Shown here piece after piece: positions 18,449 to 27,336 of a stretch of 64,000 bases of DNA (position 1 is its first letter; the number at the start of each line of letters is the position of its first letter). The notes below the pieces were generated by a model. That model did no database searches, was not told where the DNA came from, and worked only from the letters and a program-made list of their open reading frames with translations. The position numbers and the translations under genes were made by a program. Origin of the DNA: Glacieibacterium frigidum (GTDB taxonomy: Bacteria > Pseudomonadota > Alphaproteobacteria > Sphingomonadales > Sphingomonadaceae); the NCBI RefSeq assembly GCF_007097155.1, contig NZ_VJWA01000002.1, forward strand, positions 1,178,001 through 1,242,000, written 5' to 3'.

Positions 18449-18654
18449 GCCGCGCGATTTGCCCCCGGCCGATTTTCGGCTGGCACGACCCTAACTTCCC
18501 CAGGCATTTCCGTGAAGTGCGTACCGCTCGGCGATTGACACGCAACGAGTCGCCGGGGCTTTTGGGTCGGAACGTCGCCGGTTCGATCAAGGGCCGTCAT
18601 CAGCCTTGGCGCAGCGGAATACCGCGTGCCTCGGGACCAGCCGGAGCCAAGCCG

Positions 18655-19473
18655 ATGCTGACCGCCGACCAGGCCATGGCGCTGTTTCCACGCGCCGCAC
18701 CCGAACACCGCGCTGCGCTGGTGACGCGCGGACCGACGCTGTTCGAGCGCAGCGGCATCAAGGGCACGCGGCTGCACTTCCTGCTCGCGCAGCTGGGCCA
18801 CGAGTCCGGCGGACTGACGATCGTCGGCGAAAATCTGAACTACAGCGCACAGCGGCTGGTCGCGGTATTCCCGCGCCGCTTTCCGACGGTCGCCGCGGCG
18901 CAGCCCTTCGCGCACAACCCGGAGAAGCTGGCGAACCAGATCTATGGCGGGCGGCTGGGCAACGGTCCGCCGGCAAGCGGCGACGGGTTCCGCTACCGTG
19001 GTCGCGGCTATATCCAGATCACCGGGCGCCACAATTACCGCGACATCGGCCGCGTCGCCGCCGTGCCGATCGACGAGGACCCCGACCGCGCCGCGCACGC
19101 CGACCACGCGCTGGAGATCGCCTGCGGTTTCTGGACGGCGCGCGGCCTGAACGCCATCGCCGACACCGGCGACTTCACCGCGTGCACGCGGCGGATCAAC
19201 GGCGGCACGATCGGCATCGAAGACCGTCGCGCCTGGCTCGACAAGGTGATCCGCGTCCTGGCGCTGCCGCCTGCGCCAAAGCAGGTCACGGCCGAGACGA
19301 TCGTGCTCGTCCAGCGCGCGCTGCAGCGGCTGGGCTTTTCAGGCATCGGCGCGGCGGACGGCGATGCAGGGCCGCGCACGCTGGCGGCGGTCAGCGAGTA
19401 TCGCCGCCGCAAGGGCATGCCCGCCGGCACGATCGACGAGGCCCTTCTCAAGGCGCTGAACATCCCCGTCTAG
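18655..19473 (+). CDS. GH19 lysozyme/chitinase-like hydrolase with peptidoglycan-binding domain
   Basis: This 272-residue enzyme has a GH19 catalytic domain (about 1-205) and a C-terminal PG_binding_1-type domain (about 210-265, VQRALQRLGF...AAVSEYRRRKGM). The likely catalytic glutamate is in LGHESGG (about residue 59), with a second acidic motif in GENLNYSAQ. Family signatures YIQITGRHNY and CTRRINGG are present. There is no signal peptide, which is the layout of phage endolysins rather than secreted chitinases. It could be a prophage remnant or domesticated lysin, but no other phage genes are nearby. The ATG at 18655 follows GGAG. Confidence 0.85.
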   Translation: MLTADQAMALFPRAAPEHRAALVTRGPTLFERSGIKGTRLHFLLAQLGHESGGLTIVGENLNYSAQRLVAVFPRRFPTVAAAQPFAHNPEKLANQIYGGRLGNGPPASGDGFRYRGRGYIQITGRHNYRDIGRVAAVPIDEDPDRAAHADHALEIACGFWTARGLNAIADTGDFTACTRRINGGTIGIEDRRAWLDKVIRVLALPPAPKQVTAETIVLVQRALQRLGFSGIGAADGDAGPRTLAAVSEYRRRKGMPAGTIDEALLKALNIPV

Positions 19474-20456
19474 GGCTGCTTCGCCACCACCGGCAGGCCG
19501 TCGCGCCACTCGACCGGGGCGATCAGCATGATGCGGCGCGAGTTCGGGGGCGTCCCCGTCTGCCGCCGGTCGATCGCGTGATAGGCGGTCCAGTGACGGC
19601 CCTTGGCGTCGGTGATCACGGCATTGTGCCCGGGCGCCAGCCAGCGCGCGTCGGCGGCGATGACCAGCCCGCCGCGCGCCGGGGGGACGACCTCGAACGG
19701 CCCCGTCGCCTTTCGCGAGCGCGCCACCAGCGTCCCGTAATGCGCCTGCGGGCCGCAGCAATTGTCGCCCGAGTAGAACAGGTAATACCAGCCCTTGCGC
19801 CGCGTCACCCACGCGCCCTCGACGAGGCGGCGGTAGTTGGCGGGGTCGTCGGTCGCGTCGGTCGGCAGCAGGTCGACGGGGGCCGAGCCGGGGGCGAACG
19901 ACACGCGGTCGCGCGCCAGTTCCTGCACCTTGATCGGCTTGAACCCCGACCCCCAGTACAACAGGCGCTTGCCCGTCGCGGGGTCGTCATAGGCCATCGG
20001 GTCGATGTTCACGAACCCCTCACCGCACAGCAGCGGCTTGCCGATGTCGGTGAACGGCCCCTGCGGCCGGTCGGCGGTGGCGACCGCCAGGCACAGGCCG
20101 CGCGCCGTGTCGGTCAGCGCGGCGTCGGGCTTCGCCGAGTAATAGAGGTAATAGCGCCCGTCGTGCGCGCTGACGTGCGGCGCCCAGAAATCCTGCGTCG
20201 CCTTCGCCCAGCCGGGCTTTATCGGCAGCGCGTCGGGCAGGCGGTCCCACTGCTTTAGGTCGCGCGAGCGTGCCACCTGGATATTATGCCCGCCGCCCTG
20301 CGTCGCGTGGACGTAGTAGTAGCCGTCGGCGGCGCGCAGCAGCGTCGGGTCGGGGAAGTCGGCGTCGATGGCGATGCGCGGAGCCGTGTCGGGGGCCCGC
20401 GCCGCCGCGCCGCTCGCCGCGAGCAGGACCGCAATGCACAGGTTGAGAAGGCGCAT
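19470..20456 (-). CDS. GH43 family glycosidase, exported (arabinanase/xylosidase-like)
   Basis: This 328-residue protein has a signal peptide (about 1-20) and a five-bladed beta-propeller of the GH43 type. The catalytic triad can be placed at D36 (DFPDPTLL), D152 (NIDPMAY) and E213 (LVEGAWV). GH43 enzymes cleave arabinan, arabinoxylan or xylo-oligosaccharides; specificity cannot be read here. The start at 20456 follows AAGGA. It is divergent from a second exported GH43, with only 65 bases between, and belongs to the carbohydrate locus with the TonB receptor. Confidence 0.88.
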   Translation of the reverse strand: MRLLNLCIAVLLAASGAAARAPDTAPRIAIDADFPDPTLLRAADGYYYVHATQGGGHNIQVARSRDLKQWDRLPDALPIKPGWAKATQDFWAPHVSAHDGRYYLYYSAKPDAALTDTARGLCLAVATADRPQGPFTDIGKPLLCGEGFVNIDPMAYDDPATGKRLLYWGSGFKPIKVQELARDRVSFAPGSAPVDLLPTDATDDPANYRRLVEGAWVTRRKGWYYLFYSGDNCCGPQAHYGTLVARSRKATGPFEVVPPARGGLVIAADARWLAPGHNAVITDAKGRHWTAYHAIDRRQTGTPPNSRRIMLIAPVEWRDGLPVVAKQP

Positions 20457-20465
20457 CGGGTTTCC

Positions 20466-20500
20466 TTGGCCGCTGGATATCCTCAATAAGTATGATAAGT
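20466..20500. promoter_or_regulatory. Divergent GH43/GH43 promoter with palindrome GGATATCC and GATAAGT element
   Basis: The 65-base gap (20457-20521) contains TTGGCC at 20466, the palindrome GGATATCC at 20475-20482, and AATAAGTATGATAAGT at 20485-20500. TATGAT at 20491 could be the -10 element of the rightward gene. The palindrome is followed after 11 bases by GATAAGT. That matches the layout at 24370-24404 and 30185-30220, where AACCTAGGTT is followed after 10-11 bases by GATAAATA. Confidence 0.4.
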
Positions 20501-20521
20501 GCCGCGTGGCAAGGAGCCCCT

Positions 20522-21526
20522 GTGCGTCGCATCCTGACTGTCCTGCTCGCGTTCACCACCCTCGGACTCGCCCCGCAGCGCGCCTTTGCGCCGGTGTTCG
20601 AGACCGACTTTCCCGATCCCTTCATATTGCCGCTGAAGGGCGGTTACCTCGCCTATGCGACCAACGCCGGGGGCTTCGCGGCGAACGTCCAGATGGCGTT
20701 CTCGACCGACCTCAAGACGTGGCAGCTGCTGCGCAGCGGCGAGCGGCTGCAGGACGCGCTGCCCACGCTGCCGCGCTGGGCGGCGTCGGGGCGGACCTGG
20801 GCGCCCGAAGTGATCCGCGCCGGCGGGCGCTATGTCCTGTATTTCACCGCCGCCGACCGAGCGAGCGGGCTGCAGTGCGTCGGCGTGGCAAGCGCTGCCG
20901 ACCCGCGCGGACCCTTCGTGTCCGCCAGCGAGACCCCGCTGGTCTGCCAGAAGGCGCTGGGCGGGACGATCGACCCCAGCCCGTTCCGCGATGCCGACGG
21001 GTCGCTGCACCTGCTGTTCAAGAGCGACGGCAACAACCCGAAATACCTCGTGCCGTCGCGCATCTGGGTGCAGCCGCTGACCCCCGACGGGCTGGCAGTG
21101 ACCGGGAACCCAAGCGAGCTGATCCGCAACGACCAGCGCTGGGAATGGCGCGTCGTCGAATCGCCGACGATGCTGCGCGATCCCGACGGCAAATATGTCC
21201 TGCTGTTCTCCGCCAACCATTTCGGCTGGGAGCCCGACCAGCGCATGTCGAACTATGCGATCGGCTATGCGCGCTGCGCGACTGTCGCCGGGCCGTGCGT
21301 CAAGGCGGCCGAGAACCCGATCCTGAAGAGCGACCGGGAAGGCGGCGCCTGCCTCAGCGGCCCCGGCCACCAGACGGTGTTCCAGGCCGAGGGAAAGCTG
21401 CAGGTCGTCTTCCACGCCTGGGCGGCGACGGCGAAGTGCCGCTTCGCCGACAAGGGCCGCTACATGTACATCGCGCCGCTGGCGTGGTCGGCGGGGGCGC
21501 CGGTGATCGCCCCCGCGAACCCCTAG
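20522..21526 (+). CDS. Second GH43 family glycosidase, exported
   Basis: This 334-residue protein has a signal peptide (about 1-23, ending RAFA) and a GH43 propeller. Triad residues are D32 (DFPDPFIL), D151 (TIDPSPF) and E213 (VVESPTM). I start at the GTG at 20522 because AAGGAG stands at 20511-20516; an upstream in-frame ATG at 20492 lacks this support. The protein is about as long as its divergent neighbour, but the sequences differ clearly, so the two probably cut different linkages. It converges with the TonB receptor gene with a four-base overlap. Confidence 0.87.
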   Translation: MRRILTVLLAFTTLGLAPQRAFAPVFETDFPDPFILPLKGGYLAYATNAGGFAANVQMAFSTDLKTWQLLRSGERLQDALPTLPRWAASGRTWAPEVIRAGGRYVLYFTAADRASGLQCVGVASAADPRGPFVSASETPLVCQKALGGTIDPSPFRDADGSLHLLFKSDGNNPKYLVPSRIWVQPLTPDGLAVTGNPSELIRNDQRWEWRVVESPTMLRDPDGKYVLLFSANHFGWEPDQRMSNYAIGYARCATVAGPCVKAAENPILKSDREGGACLSGPGHQTVFQAEGKLQVVFHAWAATAKCRFADKGRYMYIAPLAWSAGAPVIAPANP

Positions 21527-24285
21527 CCGCCGAAGCGGAAGCGCACGCCGAGCGACACCGTCGCCTCGTCGTAGCGCAGGTAGCGCTCGTAGCCGACCCG
21601 GTCCGCACCGCCGCGCGCCGAGCTGAAGCTCTGGCGGAACGGCGTGTTGGTGATGTTTGTCCAGTCGAAGAACACCGTCGCCTGCGGAAGCACGTCATAG
21701 TTGAGCGACAGGTCGAGCCGGTCGGCGGGCTTTGCTTCCTCGAGGTAGAAATCGTCGAGTGCACCGACGTCGTTGCGCCGGACCTGGCGCTGCGCCTGGA
21801 ACCGCGAGCGGCCGTTGTAGGTCAGCCGCGCCGAGAAGCCCTCGCGCTCGTAAAGCCCGACGAGATTATAGTTCCACTTCGAGATACCGACCTCCGGCCC
21901 GGTGATCCGGTCGAGGATCAGCGTCGTCGGGTTGGTGCGCGTCGTGGTCGGCGACTCCTGCTCGACCTTCGCATCGAGGTAGGTGAGGTTCGCCTGGATG
22001 CCGAAGCTGCGCGCCCATTGCGGCAGGAAGTCGAAGTCGAAGAAGGTGTTGAACTGCGCTTCGAGACCGTTGATGCGGCCGCCGCCGGCGTTGGTCCGCC
22101 CGGTGATCTGGACGACGCCCAGCGTCGGGTCGGTGAAGCGGAAGACATCGTCGAGGATGAAGCCCTGGAGGTCGCGGCGGAACAGCGCGACCGACGCGAA
22201 GCCGGTCGGCGAGAAATAATACTCGATCGTCGCGTCGTAGTTGTCGGAGGTGAACGGCGTCAGGAACGGGTTGCCGCCGCGGCCCGTGCGCGGCGCACTG
22301 TCGGTCCCGACGCCGCCCGGGGGCGGCGCGTCGAGGGTGATCGACGGCACGAGATCGGAGAAGTTCGGCCGCGTCCGCGTCTGCGAGAAGGCGAGGCGGA
22401 ACTGCAGCTGCGGGTCGGCGCGCCAGCGGATGCTGGCGTTTGGCAGATAGTCGGTCGACTTGGTGCCCTCGTCGATCGTCGGGATGCCGGTCGGCACCGG
22501 GCCGGCGACCGTCGTCTTGGTCCGCACGACGCGCAGGCCGAGGAGGCCGTCGATGGTCTCGCCGAAGCCGTAGGCGACCTGCCCATAGCCCGCCAGCGTG
22601 CTTTCGTCGGCGGTGAAGATCCGGTTGCGCACCGGTGCGTCGGGGCCGACGCCGCCCAGCTGCCGCAGCTGGACGATATTCTCGCGCAGGCTCTCGTAGG
22701 TCGGCGCGAGGAAGCGCACCGGCTCGAAGTCCGACCCGCGGAAGCCCGCGGGCACCAGCTCGAAGGTCAGCGGCGTGCCGGAGAGCGGCAGGTTGGTACC
22801 GGCGAAGCGGTCGCCGAAGTCGCGGCGCGCATCGCGCTTGGTATAGCGCGCACCGATCGACACGCTGCGCAGCAGACCCTCGTCGCTGACTTCGTACGTG
22901 GCGTCGCCACGGACCTGGATGTCCTTGCCGCGCGCCTGCTGGTTCTGCTCGAACACGCCGAGGTAGCGGTAGTTGGCCGGGTTGGTCGTGTCGAAGTTCG
23001 GGAAGGAGAAGCGCAGCCCCTCGAGATCGAAATCGATCTGCGGACGGCCGACGAACTCGCGGTCGGCCGAAATCGTCGAGCCGGTAAAGGTCGTCTGCGT
23101 CTTCGCGGCATCGAACGACAGTTTCAGCGGGCCGGAGCCATATTTGCCGCCGACCGCGAACTGATAGGTGTTGGTCTTGTTGTAGGTGGCGCCCTGGAAC
23201 GAGAAGGGCGCACGGCCGGCATTGTTGATCGTGCCGCTCGACAGGATGTTGGTGCCGGGGCGATAGACGAGGTTCGAGTAGTCGCCGCCGAACAGGAAGC
23301 CCTCGAGGATGCGGTCGTCGATCTTGTTGCGGAAGCCCTGCCACAAGCCGTCGAAATACAGCTCGAAATTGTCCGCCGGCTTCCACTGCAGCGAGACGTT
23401 CGCCGAGGGCCGCGCGCGGTTGCCCGAGCGGTAGAACAGGCGCTGGACGTCGGGGAAGCGGGTGCGCACGCCGTTGATCACGGGATCGGCGATGAAGTCG
23501 GTGTTCGACGGCTCGCTGTCGAGATACTGGAGCTCGGTGTACGAGCCGTTCACCAGGATGCCGATCTCGCCGATCGAGGTGTCCCAGCGCTTGGTGGCGA
23601 GGAAGTTGAAGTTCGGCGTCGCCTTGTCGGCCTGGCGCGTATAGAGGCCCCAGACGGCACCGGCGATCTGGCCGTCGCGGAAGTCGAAGGCACGGCGCGA
23701 CCGCACGTTGACGAGGCCGGCGAGACCGGGCTCCACCAGGTCGGCGGTCGAGGTCTTGAAGACTTCCAGCGCGGCGATGTTCGACGACGGGAAATCCTGC
23801 AGCGCGACGACGCGCGTTTCGGCGGTGAAGATCTCGCGGCCGTTGTAGGTGGTGGTGAAGTCGGGCAGGCCGCGGACCAGCACGCGCGATGCTTCGCCGC
23901 CCTGGCGATAGACCTGGACGCCGGGGATACGCGCCGCGGTATCCGACACCGCGAGGTCGGGCAGCTTGCCGATGTCCTCGGCGACGACCGCGTCGACGAC
24001 CTGGACCGAGCGGCGCTTGAGGTTCTGCGACGAGGCGAGGCTCTCGCGGATGCCGGTGACGATGATCTCCTCGGCCTCACCCTCGTCGGCTGCGGCGGTC
24101 GCGCCCGGGGTAGCGGGGGTCGCCGCGGCGGGGGCCGGAGCTTCATCGGCGGCGGCTGCAGGCGCGGCGGGGGCCGGTACAGCGGGCGCCGCGGGAGCGG
24201 GTGCGGCGGTCTGGGCCCAAAGCGGCGTAGCGGCGGCAATCACCGCGAACGAAACCGTGCAGCGCAAAAGACTGGCGTGGCGCAC
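21523..24285 (-). CDS. TonB-dependent receptor (TonB-Xanth-Caul type) for oligosaccharide uptake
   Basis: This 920-residue outer-membrane receptor has a signal peptide ending LWAQ (about residue 25). An unusually long Ala/Pro/Glu-rich linker (about 26-72) leads to the TonB box EEIIVTGIRESL, then the plug domain and a 22-strand barrel ending in the terminal VSLGVRFRFGG. Receptors of this subfamily in sphingomonads and Caulobacter import plant oligosaccharides. The GTG start at 24285 is preceded by AAGGGGAGG. It lies between the two exported GH43 genes and the GntR regulator, so its ligand is probably a product of those enzymes. Confidence 0.88.
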   Translation of the reverse strand: MRHASLLRCTVSFAVIAAATPLWAQTAAPAPAAPAVPAPAAPAAAADEAPAPAAATPATPGATAAADEGEAEEIIVTGIRESLASSQNLKRRSVQVVDAVVAEDIGKLPDLAVSDTAARIPGVQVYRQGGEASRVLVRGLPDFTTTYNGREIFTAETRVVALQDFPSSNIAALEVFKTSTADLVEPGLAGLVNVRSRRAFDFRDGQIAGAVWGLYTRQADKATPNFNFLATKRWDTSIGEIGILVNGSYTELQYLDSEPSNTDFIADPVINGVRTRFPDVQRLFYRSGNRARPSANVSLQWKPADNFELYFDGLWQGFRNKIDDRILEGFLFGGDYSNLVYRPGTNILSSGTINNAGRAPFSFQGATYNKTNTYQFAVGGKYGSGPLKLSFDAAKTQTTFTGSTISADREFVGRPQIDFDLEGLRFSFPNFDTTNPANYRYLGVFEQNQQARGKDIQVRGDATYEVSDEGLLRSVSIGARYTKRDARRDFGDRFAGTNLPLSGTPLTFELVPAGFRGSDFEPVRFLAPTYESLRENIVQLRQLGGVGPDAPVRNRIFTADESTLAGYGQVAYGFGETIDGLLGLRVVRTKTTVAGPVPTGIPTIDEGTKSTDYLPNASIRWRADPQLQFRLAFSQTRTRPNFSDLVPSITLDAPPPGGVGTDSAPRTGRGGNPFLTPFTSDNYDATIEYYFSPTGFASVALFRRDLQGFILDDVFRFTDPTLGVVQITGRTNAGGGRINGLEAQFNTFFDFDFLPQWARSFGIQANLTYLDAKVEQESPTTTRTNPTTLILDRITGPEVGISKWNYNLVGLYEREGFSARLTYNGRSRFQAQRQVRRNDVGALDDFYLEEAKPADRLDLSLNYDVLPQATVFFDWTNITNTPFRQSFSSARGGADRVGYERYLRYDEATVSLGVRFRFGG

Positions 24286-24369
24286 TTTGGACCTCCCCTT
24301 GAACGACGGCCGCCGACGCGGCTCTTCGTCGCCGTCCATAATTGCGCGATGGGGACAATGACAAGACAA

Positions 24370-24404
24370 TTATCTTATTTATCCGATGATCGTAACCTAG
24401 GTTA
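24370..24404. promoter_or_regulatory. TonB receptor/GntR divergent regulatory region with TAACCTAGGTTA
   Basis: The 197-base gap 24286-24482 holds a perfect 12-base palindrome TAACCTAGGTTA at 24393-24404. Read on the minus strand toward the receptor gene, it is followed 10 bases later by GATAAATAAGATAAT (24370-24384). The core AACCTAGGTT occurs again at 30190-30199 with the same downstream GATAAATA element. I infer an operator, most simply for the GntR-type regulator encoded beside it. Confidence 0.5.
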
Positions 24405-24482
24405 TGTTCTGGTGGTATTACGCTGGGCGGTTAAGGTCCTGTAACGGCAAGCGGCAGCGTGTCTGCGGCGGCAGGAGGAGCG

Positions 24483-25214
24483 ATGACGGTCGAGTCGGGC
24501 GAATTGCAGTCGGGGGGGCGGGGGGGGCGCAACCTGACCTATGGCCTGCTCGAAACGCTGGGCCGCGCGATCGTCGTCGGCCATTACGACAGGACGGTGT
24601 TCCCGACCGAGGCGGTGCTCGCGACGCGCTACGGCGTCAGCCGGTCGGTGACCCGCGAGGCGGTCAAGATGCTGACCGCCAAGGGCCTGCTGACCGCGCG
24701 ACCGCGCAAGGGCACCACCGTCCAGCCATCCGGTCTGTGGAACCTGTTCGACGCCGACGTGCTGCGCTGGCTGCTCGAACGCAAATTCTCGGTGCGGCTG
24801 CTGCGCCAGTTCAGCGATCTGCGCGTCGCCATCGAGCCTGCCGCAGCAGCCCTCGCGGCGCGCCACGGCGACGCGGACGGGGTGGCGGCGATCGCGCGCG
24901 GCTTCGACCGCATGGCGGCGGCCGACGCCGGCGACGACGACCCGCTGGAGGCCGACATCGCCTTCCACCTCGCGATCCTTCGCGCCTCGGGCAATCCGTT
25001 CTACATGCAGTTCCAGGACCTGGTCGAAACCGCGCTGCGCACCTCGATCCGCTTCACCAACCGCTTCAACGGCCGAACCGCCAACCTGCCCCAGCATCGC
25101 GCCGTGCTGAGCGCGATCGAGGCGCGCAATCCGGACGGGGCGCACCGCGCGATGAAATCGCTGATCGATGCCGTGCTGGCGCTGGTCGCGACGGTCGAGG
25201 CGTCGGAGGGCTAG
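24483..25214 (+). CDS. GntR-family (FadR/FCD subfamily) transcriptional regulator
   Basis: This 243-residue protein has an N-terminal winged helix (about 20-85; FPTEAVLATRYGVSRSVTRE, then GLLTARPRKGTTV) and a helical FCD ligand-binding domain (about 100-235). FCD domains usually bind small acids or sugar acids. The ATG at 24483 is preceded by AGGAGGAG; a GTG 24 bases upstream is less likely. It is divergent from the TonB receptor and converges with the sugar ABC operon, so it is the natural local regulator. Two G-tracts lie early in the frame. Confidence 0.88.
   Translation: MTVESGELQSGGRGGRNLTYGLLETLGRAIVVGHYDRTVFPTEAVLATRYGVSRSVTREAVKMLTAKGLLTARPRKGTTVQPSGLWNLFDADVLRWLLERKFSVRLLRQFSDLRVAIEPAAAALAARHGDADGVAAIARGFDRMAAADAGDDDPLEADIAFHLAILRASGNPFYMQFQDLVETALRTSIRFTNRFNGRTANLPQHRAVLSAIEARNPDGAHRAMKSLIDAVLALVATVEASEG
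24512..24527 (+). repeat. G7-C-G8 homopolymer tracts inside the regulator gene
   Basis: Runs of seven and eight G residues separated by one C lie at codons 10-15 of the GntR-type regulator, encoding Gly-Gly-Arg-Gly-Gly-type residues just before the winged helix. A one-base slip in either run would shift the frame and remove the DNA-binding domain. No other such run was noticed in the window. Confidence 0.7.
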
Positions 25215-26515
25215 AGCATCTCGCCGAGCAGCTCGTTGACGCGTCGTTCGGCATCCTTGAGCGCCTGGTCGACCGGCTTCTGCCCGCTGACCGCCGCCTC
25301 GAGCTCCTCGCCGATCAGCCCCTGGATCGCCGACTGGCGCGGCACATAGCCGGGCAGCTGCTGGCCCGTCGCGGCCATTGCGGCGATGTCGGTTCGATGC
25401 GGGAGCGCCTTGAAGTCGGGCCGGTCGAGGATCGCGCGGAACGCCGGCAGATGCCCGGTGCGCGTCCAGTCGAAATCATAGCGCGCCATGTGCTTCAGGA
25501 AGCGCGCGATCGCCGCCTGCTCGGCCGCGCCGCGCTCGTGCTTCGGCACCACCCAGGCATGGCCATCGACGAACGCCGCCGCGCGTCCCCACAGGCGGGG
25601 GTAGGGCAGCACGGTATAGCTGTCGTGCAGCTTGCTGGCCGGATCGCGTGCGACCTCGTCATAGGCGCCGATCATCCAGGTGCCCGTCGCGAGGATGCCG
25701 CCCTGCCCGCCGATGAAGGCGTTATGCGCAGCCGAGAAATCCTGGTCCAGCGGGCTCAGCCGCTCGGCCGCGAGCTGCTTGTACAGGTTGACGATCCGCG
25801 TCGCCTCGGGCGTCGCGAGGCGGACATGGCGCGCGTCGGGGAAGATCACCGCGTCCTGCGCCAGCAGATAGGTATAGAGGTTTCCGACGTTGACGTCGGG
25901 CGCGGCGACCTGCCCCTGCAGCAGGTAGGGCTTGCCCGTCGCGGCGCGGAACTGGCGCGCCTGGCGCAGCAGCTCGTCGGGGGAGCCGGGCAGGATCGGA
26001 CGGTCGCCCTGCATCAGCCCCGCCTGGCGCATCAGCCGCGTGTTGATGTGGAACAGCCGCCCGATCGTGTCGATCGGCAGGCCGTAGGTGCGCCCCGACT
26101 TGGTCACGCCGCGCCGCGCCGCATCGGTCATCTGCGCCGGCGCAATCCCGGCCTGGGCGAGCAGCCCGTCGACCGGCTCGAGCAGCCCGCCGCCGGCATA
26201 GTCGGAGATAACCGACTGGTGCATCGTCACGAGATCGGGCGGGTCGCCCGCCGCGATCTGCGCCGCGAGCTGCGGATAGCCCGGCCACGCGACGACGTTG
26301 AGGCGGACCTTCACGTCGGGGTTCTCGGCCTCGAAGCGATTGATGATCGTCGTCAGGATGCCGCACTCGGTCTCGGCCTTGGCGACGTCGATGCTCTGGC
26401 CGTAGACCGCGCCGCATTCGCCGAAGAAGCGCTGGACGACGATCTCGGTCCGGTCGTCGCGCGCGCCGCAACCGGCCAGCGCCAGGGCGAGCAGCATAAG
26501 CAAAGCGCGCGTCAT
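25211..26515 (-). CDS. Sugar ABC transporter substrate-binding lipoprotein
   Basis: This 434-residue family 1 extracellular solute-binding protein has a lipoprotein signal ending in the lipobox LAGC (C16). It has typical motifs such as FEAENPDVKVRLNVVAW and GDPPDLVTMH. It should bind an oligosaccharide in the periplasm and pass it to the two permeases encoded just upstream. Its ATG overlaps the stop codon of the second permease (ATGA). It is unusual for the binding protein to be the last gene of such an operon; here the order is ATPase, permease, permease, binding protein. Confidence 0.9.
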   Translation of the reverse strand: MTRALLMLLALALAGCGARDDRTEIVVQRFFGECGAVYGQSIDVAKAETECGILTTIINRFEAENPDVKVRLNVVAWPGYPQLAAQIAAGDPPDLVTMHQSVISDYAGGGLLEPVDGLLAQAGIAPAQMTDAARRGVTKSGRTYGLPIDTIGRLFHINTRLMRQAGLMQGDRPILPGSPDELLRQARQFRAATGKPYLLQGQVAAPDVNVGNLYTYLLAQDAVIFPDARHVRLATPEATRIVNLYKQLAAERLSPLDQDFSAAHNAFIGGQGGILATGTWMIGAYDEVARDPASKLHDSYTVLPYPRLWGRAAAFVDGHAWVVPKHERGAAEQAAIARFLKHMARYDFDWTRTGHLPAFRAILDRPDFKALPHRTDIAAMAATGQQLPGYVPRQSAIQGLIGEELEAAVSGQKPVDQALKDAERRVNELLGEML

Positions 26516-27336
26516 CGCACTGCGGTCCCGGCCATGGCGCGGACGATCTGCTTCTGGAAGATCACGTACACCGCGAGGATCGGCACCGACGCGAACACCG
26601 CCTGCGCCATCAGGAAGCCCAGCCCGCTGGTCTGCGCATAGTTCATCTGGCTCGACGCGAGGCCGACGGTCAGCGTGTAGCGGTCGCTCGTCGTCGCCGA
26701 GATCAGCGGCCACCAGTAATCGTTCCAAGCGCCCAGGAAGGTGAAGACGCCGAGCGTCGCCTGCGCGGGAATCGTCAGCGGCAGCAGCACCTTCCAGAAC
26801 AGGGTCAGCCGCGATGCGCCGTCGAGCAGCGCCGCCTCGTCGAGGTCGCGCGGAATGGCGCGGAAATATTGCGTCATGAACAATACGCCGAACGGCGCGA
26901 CGAGGCCGGGCAGGATCAGGCCGGGATAAGAGTTGTGCAGCCCGAGCAGCGCGAACAGCTGGTGGCGCGGCAGGATCACCGCCTGCTCAGGGATCGCCAG
27001 CCCGATGACGACGAAGGCGAAGATCGCGCGCCGGTAGGGAAACTCGAAGCGCGCGAAGCCGTAGCCCGCGAGGCTGCACAGGATAAGCACCCCTGCGGTC
27101 TGGCCGAGCGCGACGATCGTGCTGTTGAGCAGCCAGCGCGGCACCAGCGACCCCGTGACGATCGCGCGGTAATTGTCGATCGTATAGGGCGCCGAGAAGG
27201 CCGTCGCGCTGTCGCGCATCAGCTCGGCATTGCCCTTCAAGGACAGCAGCAGCGTCCAGATCAGCGGCGCGACCATGATCGCCGCGCCGATCAGCACGCC
27301 GATCAGCGCAGGGAGCGACAGGCGGTCGCGGCTCAC
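26512..27336 (-). CDS. Sugar ABC transporter permease (MalG-type)
   Basis: This 274-residue protein has six membrane helices and the permease EAA motif DEAALLDGASRLTLFWKVLL (about 190-209). It is of the MalG/UgpE type, which pairs with MalF-type partners. The GTG at 27336 overlaps the previous permease stop codon (GTGA). Together with its neighbours it makes a complete CUT1-type carbohydrate importer. Confidence 0.92.
   Translation of the reverse strand: MSRDRLSLPALIGVLIGAAIMVAPLIWTLLLSLKGNAELMRDSATAFSAPYTIDNYRAIVTGSLVPRWLLNSTIVALGQTAGVLILCSLAGYGFARFEFPYRRAIFAFVVIGLAIPEQAVILPRHQLFALLGLHNSYPGLILPGLVAPFGVLFMTQYFRAIPRDLDEAALLDGASRLTLFWKVLLPLTIPAQATLGVFTFLGAWNDYWWPLISATTSDRYTLTVGLASSQMNYAQTSGLGFLMAQAVFASVPILAVYVIFQKQIVRAMAGTAVR

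Noticed and set aside
18560-18650. tRNA-like stretch containing GGTTCGATC before the GH19 gene
   Set aside because: The T-loop-like sequence has no pairing stem, and no acceptor, D or anticodon arm could be folded around it.
20368-24444. Very long open frame of 1358 codons on the plus strand
   Set aside because: It is the shadow of the TonB receptor and GH43 genes in high-GC DNA. The translation is Arg/Ala/Asp-rich with no domain, while the antisense frame gives a complete receptor.
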